From TH-plancto1 sp031431195 (GTDB lineage: Bacteria; Planctomycetota; Planctomycetia; Planctomycetales; Planctomycetaceae): a stretch of 49,551 nt of DNA. Each line of letters begins with the position of its first letter. Within the stretch, counting starts at the first letter, position 1. Of this stretch, positions 40,789-47,384 are shown one piece after another. The notes beneath the pieces were generated by a model, which was not told the origin of the DNA, ran no database searches, and saw only the letters and a program-made list of their open reading frames with translations. Position numbers and translations under genes: made by a program. The DNA lies in contig JANPCU010000099.1 of the NCBI GenBank assembly GCA_031431195.1, positions 1 to 49,551 of the forward strand, written 5' to 3'.

Positions 40789-41255
40789 AGGAAGACTGGC
40801 TTGGTGAAAAAGGCGAGTTTGGACAGCCTCGGGCCTCTCGGAGGATGCCGTTTTATGAGGCAACGTCCTGGCCCCCATGACCGACAAGCTCGAGAAAGAG
40901 GTGTCAAATAATCTGTGTAAATCTGCGCAATCTGTGGACCCATTCCCCTACGGTTGAGGCTCTTCGGTGCGGGGAGTTTATCCACAGATTGCACCGATTT
41001 TCACAGATTCGAGAAACTGGGCAGCGTGGCGGGGTGGCCCAGACGCTGCTTTGAGCGTCTGGGTGACGAAGGAACAAGCAGGTTGTCGTGAAAACCCTCC
41101 AGATGCCAGAACCTCTTTCGGCTGCGACGCCCTGTCGCCCAGGGGTAACTCGGGTGCCCCCGTGATAAACCAAAAAACCTCTTCCTCCCCCTCGGCCCTC
41201 TCCTGCGGTACGATGCAAATTCGTCGAAGAGTGAACGGAGTCTGGGAGTCTTGGC
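40789..41255. other. Gap between kinase and recJ
   Basis: About 467 nt with no convincing gene. It holds the 40910-41009 inverted repeat. The rest has short frames on both strands without recognisable domains. The recJ promoter should lie in the right part, but I see no clear box. Confidence 0.45.
40910..41009. repeat. Inverted repeat with AATCTGTG-type arms
   Basis: Arms 40910-40938 and 40981-41009, each 29 nt, pair with a few mismatches. The word AATCTGTGTAAATCTGCGC with GCAATCTGTGGA resembles dispersed repeats seen in many bacterial genomes. Confidence 0.85.
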
Positions 41256-43061
41256 ATGTCTCGTCGCTGGAGTATCGCCCCGCATGACCGCGGGGTTGTC
41301 AGTCGCATCAGCAAAGAAATGCGCTGCTCGCCACTCTTGGCCCAAGTGCTGGCCTCGCGCGGGCTGAACAGTGCGGTGGCCGCCAAGTCGTTCCTCGAAT
41401 CGAAGATGACCGACCTACATTCACCCGATCTGCTACCGGGAATTCCCGAGGCAGCTGAGCGGATTGTGAAGGCCCTTAACGACAATCGCCGGATCACGAT
41501 CTATGGCGATTACGATGTCGACGGCGTGACCTCGACCAGCATCCTCTGGCACTGTTTGAAGCTGGCTGGGGCCAATGTCGATTACTACATCCCCTGCCGC
41601 ATGGAGGAGGGGTACGGCCTCAACCTCGAAGCGATTCGCAAGCTCTCCGAGGAAGATCCCCAGCGGTTACTCGTGACGGTCGATTGCGGCATCTGTTCGG
41701 TGAAGGAGGCCGACCTCGCCCTCGATCTCGGGTTGGAACTGATCATCACCGACCATCACACGATGCTCGATGAGCTGCCCCGCGCGGCGTGTCTGGTCCA
41801 CCCGCGATTGCCCGGCGGAAGTTATCCGTTCGGGGATCTGTGCGGTGCGGGGGTGGCGTTCAAACTGGCGTGGGCGATCTGTCAGAAGTTGAACGATGGC
41901 AAGACCGCATCCCCCTCAATGCGCGAGTTCCTCAAGGGGGCTGTCGGGCTTGCGGCGATCGGCACGGTCGCGGACGTGGTCCCACTTGTCGGCGAGAATC
42001 GCATCATCGTGCGGTACGGGTTGAGTACCCTCACCCACGGTGACAAGGCCAAAGACAAAGCCACTCCCGACCGCATCAGCCCCGGCATTGAGATGATGCT
42101 CAAGGTCTGCGGACTCGACGGCAAGAAGCAGATCACCGCCGAGGACATCGGCTTCGGCATCGCCCCGCGCATCAACGCCGCCGGTCGACTGGGACAGGCT
42201 CGCCTCGCGGTCGAACTGCTCACCACCACCAACCGCCAGCGCGCCGCCCAACTCGCCGACTACCTGAATCAGCTCAACGAAAACCGCAAGACGGTCGAGC
42301 GGAAGATGCTGAAGGAGGCCAAGCAGATGGTCGAGGACCACCCCGAGTGGGCCGACCACGCCGCCCTCGTCCTGGCTCATGCCGAGTGGCACCCCGGCGT
42401 CATCGGCATCCTGGCCAGCCGCATCGCCGAAGCCTACGAACGCCCGGCCATCATGATCGCCCTCAACGAGGCCGAACGCCTCGGCCAAGGCTCGGCCCGC
42501 ACCTACAACGGGATCGATCTGCACTCCTCGCTGACCGACTGTGCCGAACATCTCGTCACCTACGGTGGTCACAAAGCCGCAGCTGGACTACGAGTGCAGA
42601 TGGACAAGATCAACGACTTTCGCGAAGACTTCGTGCAGCGGATCGCCACCGTCAAGACCGAGGCCGACGCCGGTGCCGAACTGCGGATCGACGCCGAAGT
42701 GGTCCTCAACGACCTCACCTTCACAGCCGTGAGGGAACTCGACAGCCTCGGCCCGTTCGGCAGCGAGCACCGCAAACCGATCTTCGCCGCGACCCGCTGC
42801 GAGCTGGTCGAGCCACCCAAGAAAATCGGCGGCGGCGAGCGTCACCTGTCGCTGAAAGTCCGGCAATACAACAAGGTGATGAAGGTCATCGCCTTCGGCA
42901 AAGCCGACTGGGCCGACCAAATCACCGCCGCCCACGGCCCGATTGCCCTGTGCTTCTCGCCCGGGTTGAATAGCTTCAACGGATACGAGAGTGTCGATCT
43001 GCACCTGATCGACTGGCAAGCGGAAAATCAAAACAACCTCGCCGCCCCGATCGCCGTTTAG
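41256..43061 (+). CDS. recJ: Single-stranded-DNA-specific exonuclease RecJ
   Basis: A protein of 601 residues, the 5'-3' exonuclease acting on single-stranded DNA in recombination and mismatch repair. DHH-family metal motifs are ITIYGDYDVDGVTS (80-93), LVTVDCGI (139-146) and IITDHHTM (163-170), with LAAIGTVADVVPLVGENR further on. In the DHHA1 region GIAPRINAAGRLG, HPGVIGILASRIAEAY and GGHKAAAGL are present. The OB-fold end (about 470-590) is normal. Length and motif order fit the family. It lies alone, with repeats on both sides. Confidence 0.96.
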   Translation: MSRRWSIAPHDRGVVSRISKEMRCSPLLAQVLASRGLNSAVAAKSFLESKMTDLHSPDLLPGIPEAAERIVKALNDNRRITIYGDYDVDGVTSTSILWHCLKLAGANVDYYIPCRMEEGYGLNLEAIRKLSEEDPQRLLVTVDCGICSVKEADLALDLGLELIITDHHTMLDELPRAACLVHPRLPGGSYPFGDLCGAGVAFKLAWAICQKLNDGKTASPSMREFLKGAVGLAAIGTVADVVPLVGENRIIVRYGLSTLTHGDKAKDKATPDRISPGIEMMLKVCGLDGKKQITAEDIGFGIAPRINAAGRLGQARLAVELLTTTNRQRAAQLADYLNQLNENRKTVERKMLKEAKQMVEDHPEWADHAALVLAHAEWHPGVIGILASRIAEAYERPAIMIALNEAERLGQGSARTYNGIDLHSSLTDCAEHLVTYGGHKAAAGLRVQMDKINDFREDFVQRIATVKTEADAGAELRIDAEVVLNDLTFTAVRELDSLGPFGSEHRKPIFAATRCELVEPPKKIGGGERHLSLKVRQYNKVMKVIAFGKADWADQITAAHGPIALCFSPGLNSFNGYESVDLHLIDWQAENQNNLAAPIAV

Positions 43062-43087
43062 CCGTCTCCCCATCTCCCCAAGCCCCG

Positions 43088-43122
43088 TTTAGCTGCGACG
43101 CGAAGGCTTTGCGTAGCGGAGC
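43088..43122 (-). repeat. 35-bp element, inverted copy (of 4472-4506)
   Basis: TTTAGCTGCGACGCGAAGGC to GCGGAGC is the reverse complement of the right part of the 54-bp repeats around the first Uma2 gene, with a few changes. It begins 26 nt after the recJ stop. Confidence 0.8.
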
Positions 43123-43174
43123 ATTGCGAGTTCATCACCGTCAACAAAAGCCCCACCCCGGAGGGGTCAAAGCC

Positions 43175-43352
43175 CATAGCCGGTGGTGAGCGCAGCGTCT
43201 CCACCGATTCGCATGCCTGAGCGTTCCTGTATCCCAGAGGGATTCCAGCCCGCCACATCGACGCGACAAGATGAGCGGCTGCAATCCCTCCGGGATAGAC
43301 GATCGTCGGCAGCTACGGTCCGGTGGTGTCGCTGCGCTCACCACCGGCTATG
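43175..43352. repeat. Inverted repeat of the repeat island after recJ
   Basis: Arms 43175-43197 (CATAGCCGGTGGTGAGCGC) and 43330-43352 are exact complements over 23 nt. Between them lie shorter GGGATT/ATCCC words, such as CAATCCCTCCGGGATAGAC, that recur near 43360. No gene lies in 43062-43706. Confidence 0.85.
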
Positions 43353-43478
43353 AGCTGTAATCCCTACGGGATAGATTCTGGAAGGCGGGCCAGATGTTTC
43401 GGTGGGATGGCCCGAGCGACACGACTGAGGTGTGTGAGTCTCAAACGTCGGCGAATTGTCAATTCGCTTGGACTTCGC

Positions 43479-43686
43479 CCCCAACGGGGTCTCGTCGCGT
43501 AGCCCAGGGTCGGCCGCGCAGCGGAAGACCCTGGGTATTTGGAATCCGATCACCCATCAACCCCAACGGGGTTGCGTCCAAGACCTGACGCAACCCCGTT
43601 GGGGTTAAAAATCGCGAAACGATCGCAAACCCAGGGTTTCCCGCGATGCGGGCAACCCTGGGCTACGTGACGAGACCCCGTTGGGG
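43479..43686. repeat. Nested inverted repeat around a CCCCAACGGGG core
   Basis: Outer arms 43479-43510 and 43655-43686 pair over 32 nt and include CCCCAACGGGGTCTCGTC and AGCCCAGGGT. A middle layer pairs CCCTGGGT (about 43530) with AACCCAGGG (about 43628). At the centre, 43559-43578 and 43587-43606 are perfect complements of 20 nt. It ends shortly before the gene at 43707. Confidence 0.88.
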
Positions 43687-43706
43687 TCAATTCACCGACG
43701 ATTCTG

Positions 43707-44075
43707 ATGCACACACACGACTACGGTGCCCCCGTGAATTCGCTTGTGGCTCCCTTTGGCAAGGGGTACATTGAATGGGTGGACCAGCCGATCCGGGAAG
43801 TCGATCCTCGCGAACTGCGACTTCCTCCGAGTCGAGCCAGCGGTTGCGACTTGTGGAAGCTGCACCGGCAGATTCGCGAATTCGGTTCCTCCCGGAGCGG
43901 GATGCCACCCATCTGGGTCTATGAGGATCCGGATGGTCTCCTCGAAATCACCGATGGTGTCACGCGGGCCACTCGAATCGCGAAGCTCAGTCCCGGCGAG
44001 ACTGTCCCAGTTCTCGTGGTCGGTCGATACCGCCGCAGCCGTACCAATTCCCCGAGAGTGAGGGATCGATCATGA
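43707..44075 (+). CDS. Hypothetical protein, ParB-like fragment pattern
   Basis: A protein of 122 residues. Readable parts are IEWVDQPIREVDPRELRLPP, a helix ASGCDLWKLHRQIREFG, PPIWVYEDPDGLLEITDGVT and RATRIAKLSPGETVPVLVVG. The order (IREVDP, then a residue-rich PPIxVxEDPDG, then ITDGVTRA) resembles the ParB/sulfiredoxin fold, but the key arginine box is not clear, so a function cannot be given. Its stop overlaps the next start by 4 nt. The pair resembles small two-gene units that I recall from planctomycete genomes, usually in repeat-rich spots. The start at ATG 43707 is not backed by a strong ribosome site. Confidence 0.6.
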   Translation: MHTHDYGAPVNSLVAPFGKGYIEWVDQPIREVDPRELRLPPSRASGCDLWKLHRQIREFGSSRSGMPPIWVYEDPDGLLEITDGVTRATRIAKLSPGETVPVLVVGRYRRSRTNSPRVRDRS

Positions 44076-44320
44076 GTGCAGACCCAGTGAGTGCAGACCA
44101 GACGAGGGCGGAGCTCTTTGCTGCCCTTCAAGAACTGGCCGAGTTGACCCCCGAGATGCGGGCCGGCCAGTTGATGGCCGCCGTCGGAGAGTTGTGTGCC
44201 GACCTCCACGGGCGTGGATTGTGGGATGCAACCGACGAAGAGTTTCTCGAAGCCGTGTGGCAGTTCCGACGCAACTGCGAAGCGGCGCTGAACACAGCGA
44301 CCGAAGAGGTAGGGCGATAA
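44072..44320 (+). CDS. Hypothetical helical protein, partner of the gene at 43707
   Basis: A protein of 82 residues, mostly helical: AELFAALQELAELTPEMRAG, QLMAAVGELCADLHGRGLWD and EEFLEAVWQFRRNCEAAL. It begins with the 4-nt overlap (ATGA) at 44072, giving MSADPVSADQTRAEL. No domain is recognised and there is no signal peptide or membrane helix. Because of the overlap the two products are made together and may form a complex; an antitoxin-like pairing is possible but there is no direct sign of a toxin. The repeat island continues right after its stop. Confidence 0.6.
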   Translation: MSADPVSADQTRAELFAALQELAELTPEMRAGQLMAAVGELCADLHGRGLWDATDEEFLEAVWQFRRNCEAALNTATEEVGR

Positions 44321-44348
44321 GCGGAGCCGAGGCGGAAACGCAGTGTGC

Positions 44349-44593
44349 CACTGGCGAGGGATTTGACTCGCCAGTGCTGAGACGCCAGACCACGAGTGAG
44401 ATAGTGAATTCCCGGTTCATGCTCATAAACACTGGCGGTCCAAAGCGACCGCCAGTGGCACCCAACGCGCCTGGCGCCCGTAGCTGAAGTCGTAAGACTT
44501 CAGTCGACTGGCCCAAACGCCGCGATCTGGCGCGAGGCTGAATTCTTACGAATCCAGCTACGGTCCGGGCGGAACGGACCTGGGGGTCCGTTC
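44349..44593. repeat. Palindrome island after the two-gene unit
   Basis: Hairpins CACTGGCGAG/CTCGCCAGTG (44349-44376) and CACTGGCGGTC/GACCGCCAGTG (44430-44457); a GAAGTC pair with GTAA loop (44484-44503); a GAATTC-type pair (44538-44557); and GAACGGACC/GGTCCGTTC (44572-44593), the last being terminator-like. An outer CGTAGCTG/CAGCTACG pair encloses the middle ones. No gene lies in 44321-44626. Confidence 0.82.
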
Positions 44594-44626
44594 TACCTTT
44601 CAGCACACAAGCAATCATGAAATGTT

Positions 44627-45160
44627 CTAACGCGACATCTTCACCGCCGTCGCGTTTACGACCAGGAACCCGTGGCCCGTACTGCCGTGCAGATACCAGT
44701 ACCCATCGTCATGAATGTAGACCCGGGCCACTTCGGCACCGCCGTGGAAGGCTCCGCCGATGCCGGAGAGGTAGCAGATGCCCTCATCCTGGTGGATCAT
44801 CTTGACCGGCGAACCGTTGTTCTCCCAGCGGTACGTCGTGTACTCGAATTTCGGTGAGTGCAGCTTCAGGCTGCGGACGCGGGCCAACTCCTTCTCGAAC
44901 TCGACCGCTTGCGGGTCTCCGTCGGCGCGATCCTCTAAATTGTCCTCCAGGAGCTTGATGTAATTGAGCCGAGCCCGCTCCGTGGCCTCTTCATATCGCA
45001 GCTTGGCCCGCTCGTACCGTTCGCTGGCTCGGTTCACCTCTCGCTCGTAATCGGCCTGTCCCGGAAGAGTCAAGGGGGTGTTCGCATCGGTCGATGTGAG
45101 AGGCTGCGCGATGGCTGGCCCCATCATTCCCAGGAGGAGCAATGTGAGGACGTACTTCAT
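44627..45160 (-). CDS. Secreted coiled-coil protein of unknown function
   Basis: A protein of 177 residues. MKYVLTLLLLGMMGPAIA is a signal peptide. Residues about 35-95 are a highly charged helix (EREVNRASERYERAKLRYEE and similar), probably a coiled coil. The last 80 residues form a beta-rich domain with CYLSGIGGAFHGGAEVARVY and HDDGYWYLHGSTGHGF. From memory, that domain recurs in secreted proteins of planctomycetes and verrucomicrobia. The role is unknown; binding or structural work in the envelope is a guess. It stands alone on the minus strand with a palindrome island downstream. Confidence 0.7.
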   Translation of the reverse strand: MKYVLTLLLLGMMGPAIAQPLTSTDANTPLTLPGQADYEREVNRASERYERAKLRYEEATERARLNYIKLLEDNLEDRADGDPQAVEFEKELARVRSLKLHSPKFEYTTYRWENNGSPVKMIHQDEGICYLSGIGGAFHGGAEVARVYIHDDGYWYLHGSTGHGFLVVNATAVKMSR

Positions 45161-45227
45161 GGGGGTCTCCGGACTTTCTGTGAGGCAACCGAACTTGGAA
45201 GTTCTGACGACGCCACCCTCAGCCCAG

Positions 45228-45262
45228 TTTAGCTGCGACGCGAAGGCTTTGCGCAGCGGAGC
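45228..45262 (-). repeat. 35-bp element, second inverted copy
   Basis: Reverse complement of the right 35 bp of the repeat at 4453-4506, with two or three differences. It lies in the gap between two minus-strand genes. Confidence 0.8.
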
Positions 45263-45309
45263 ATTGCACGACCATAACTATTCGGGATTCATTCTGACGC
45301 GTGGAGAAC

Positions 45310-45333
45310 GCCCAGGGGTTGCAACCCCTGGGC
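45310..45333. repeat. Stop-adjacent palindrome, GGTTGCAACC family (copy 5)
   Basis: A 24-bp perfect palindrome that ends one base before the TGA (45335-45337, read on the minus strand) of the next gene. Here the host gene is on the minus strand, so the element follows stops irrespective of strand. Its stem matches copy 2. Confidence 0.88.
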
Positions 45334-45334
45334 T

Positions 45335-46216
45335 TCAACCACGCTTCGTGCGATGCGCTCGCACTTTGGCCGCAATCCGCGTCAGAATCTGCTGGGCTCG
45401 TTGCTCGCCATCTCGACCGGCAGCTTGCAGGGCATTCTGCATCTGGTTCTGGATGTTCGTGACCGTCTTGCGGTGGGCTTCGATCTCGTTCTGAGCGTGA
45501 GCTATCTGCTGCGGACTGAGCCGTCCGGCCTTGGCCTCTTGGACCAGTTGTTCCAGACGGCCCTTATTTCCGGCCATGCTGGTGACGCCGGTGTCGGCCT
45601 CTTTGATGTATCGAGAAGCCAACCCGGCACAGTCGCGGAGCCAGCGGCGGGCGTCTTGCCACTCTTTCCGATCCGCGTTATCAGAGGCCACGTTCTCGTC
45701 CGCATTGAGGTCGCGGTTCAGCGACAGCAACCGCCCCTGTACCGTCGCCAGTTGCTTACGCAGTGACATCAGCTGAGTCTCCGCTTGCGTGACAGCTGTC
45801 CAGTCGGTTTGGATGGCCATGGCGCTGGCCTGTGAACCAGCCGAGAGCCCTGTTCCTGCGACCGGAGCAGCAACGTAACTCGCAACAACTGGGTGCATGC
45901 GGATCGAAACCTCGACCCACGGGCTAGCAGCGGGAACAGCATGATCGAGCAGCGGATTCGCCCCCCCCAGGGCATCGATGAACGTGCCTTGAATGGTCAG
46001 GCCGTGAGCCTGGGAGATCTCCGCCCCGGCCCCGGCGATGATCTGCCGCAATGAGATCTGCCCTCCGCAAGCTTGAAACGTCTCAACGGGAACACGCACG
46101 ATCAGATCGAGCGGAGCGTGTAGGGGCTTGCACCACACCCAGATCCCGACCGTACTAGCGGGGATCAGTGCGAGGGCTTCCCAACCGGTTGATGCGGGGC
46201 GAAGAGTGAAGTCCAT
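45335..46216 (-). CDS. Membrane-anchored coiled-coil protein of unknown function
   Basis: A protein of 293 residues from ATG 46216 (MDFTLRPAS). The frame extends upstream through the 33-bp repeat at 46253-46285, which would code a basic, unlikely start. A hydrophobic stretch (about 10-28, ALALIPASTVGIWVW) could anchor the protein. A beta-rich central part (about 30-110) precedes a long helical, charged segment (about 135-280: QAETQLMSLRKQLATVQGRL and IAHAQNEIEAHRKTVTNIQN) typical of coiled coils. No enzyme motif is seen and I do not recognise it. It is followed by stop-adjacent palindrome copy 5. Confidence 0.65.
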   Translation of the reverse strand: MDFTLRPASTGWEALALIPASTVGIWVWCKPLHAPLDLIVRVPVETFQACGGQISLRQIIAGAGAEISQAHGLTIQGTFIDALGGANPLLDHAVPAASPWVEVSIRMHPVVASYVAAPVAGTGLSAGSQASAMAIQTDWTAVTQAETQLMSLRKQLATVQGRLLSLNRDLNADENVASDNADRKEWQDARRWLRDCAGLASRYIKEADTGVTSMAGNKGRLEQLVQEAKAGRLSPQQIAHAQNEIEAHRKTVTNIQNQMQNALQAAGRDGEQRAQQILTRIAAKVRAHRTKRG

Positions 46217-46252
46217 GTTGTCCGATTCCCGACGTTTGCTGGCGCGATTCTC

Positions 46253-46285
46253 GCTCCGCTTCGAAGACTTCGCGTCGCGGCTAAA
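46253..46285 (+). repeat. 35-bp element, shortened forward copy
   Basis: GCTCCGCTTCGAAGACTTCG to GGCTAAA, 33 bp, the same element as at 4472-4506 and 5183-5217 but with changes in the middle. It lies in the gap between two minus-strand genes, where it keeps an upstream reading frame open. Confidence 0.78.
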
Positions 46286-46304
46286 CATCGCACATGCGTG
46301 ACAG

Positions 46305-47144
46305 TCACTTCCGCTTACGGAGTACGTAGATCACGTCTTCGGTTCGTGGACCGATCGTGATCGGATCGTTGATCTCGCACAAGAAATCATACGTCTCCAC
46401 CAACTCCAGTGTGGGCACTGAAGCGATCAAACTTTTCATTTGGGCGGCTGTGTAAGTGCGGTAGTGCATCTCGTCTTCGATCTTCAGGTGCTTCGTCGGG
46501 GTCTGCACATCGAGCGTCATGCCGAGGTATTCCATACGGCCGGGGATGTCGATCTTCTTGGTCCACATGAATGAGGAGACCGTCAGCGTCCCGCGCTTGG
46601 CCAGCCAAGTCTCATTCGGAATCGGCATCCCCTCGGTCGGCATCAAATGCAACCCGAGCAGGTAGATCCCGCCGGGAGCCAGCGCCTCGGCCATGCACTG
46701 CAAGTGGTCTTTCGCATGCTTCTCCGTCGGCAGATGACGCACCGTGTTGATCAGATTGAACGCCGCATCGACCGGCTTTTTCAGTTGGAAGTCGGACATG
46801 TCCCCGACCACGCCGGTCTCAGGAAACCCCGCCTTGGCCAGCTTCTTGTTGCAGTAGTCGATCGCCTTGGGATTCAGGTCATTCCCCGCGACCTTGTACC
46901 CCCGCTGCGCCAGCTTGACCATCAATCGTCCCGTCCCGCAAGCGGGCTCGAATACCGACTTCACTTTGCGGTCGGCATGCTTCTCGAACGCCGCCTCCAG
47001 GAAGTCAGTCTCCTTCTTCCAGTCGGCCCCAAAGATCACATCGTAATAGACCGGGTAGTCGTAAATGCTCCCGGTCACCGTTTCCCTCTGAGAGGGGTTG
47101 GACGCAGCGGGTTTGACCTTTGAAGCAGCAGGGGGACGCGGCAC
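46305..47144 (-). CDS. Class I SAM-dependent methyltransferase
   Basis: A protein of 279 residues from GTG 47144; the frame continues 13 codons further to ATG 47183. I favour GTG because AAGGA lies 7 nt upstream. Motif I is VFEPACGTGRLMVKLAQRG, followed by the acidic VAGNDLNPKAIDYC, and a motif IV-like DAAFNLINTVRHLP is consistent with small-molecule or protein methylation. YDYPVYYDVIFGADWKKET at the start resembles a family of methyltransferases with no settled substrate. LHLMPTEGMPIPNETW and YRTYTAAQMKSLI are further conserved-looking segments. No neighbour hints at the substrate. Confidence 0.82.
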   Translation of the reverse strand: MPRPPAASKVKPAASNPSQRETVTGSIYDYPVYYDVIFGADWKKETDFLEAAFEKHADRKVKSVFEPACGTGRLMVKLAQRGYKVAGNDLNPKAIDYCNKKLAKAGFPETGVVGDMSDFQLKKPVDAAFNLINTVRHLPTEKHAKDHLQCMAEALAPGGIYLLGLHLMPTEGMPIPNETWLAKRGTLTVSSFMWTKKIDIPGRMEYLGMTLDVQTPTKHLKIEDEMHYRTYTAAQMKSLIASVPTLELVETYDFLCEINDPITIGPRTEDVIYVLRKRK

Positions 47145-47384
47145 GACGAATCCTTCGTGGGGAGTGAGGCAAGGTGATGGCACATTCTATCTGCCTGTTG
47201 GGGTGGTGAGCCACTGTCCAAACCATGTCGCTGAAACGACCCGCTCCAGCGGTGCAGTGATCGCATCCATGACTCGACACGAATGAGTGATGTCGAACGT
47301 GCGACGGACGGCTCTGCGGGATAACATGCGTATGAGGCTGAACTTCTTCGTTTTTACTGCACTCGTCCCGGAGCCTGTCCTCTC

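Noticed and set aside
43062..43706. Possible CRISPR array
   Set aside because: The repeats are inverted and nested, with no regular direct-repeat/spacer alternation and no cas genes nearby.
46217..46288. Upstream start for the coiled-coil protein at 45335
   Set aside because: The extra residues are encoded by a dispersed 33-bp repeat and are strongly basic; ATG 46216 is a simpler start.
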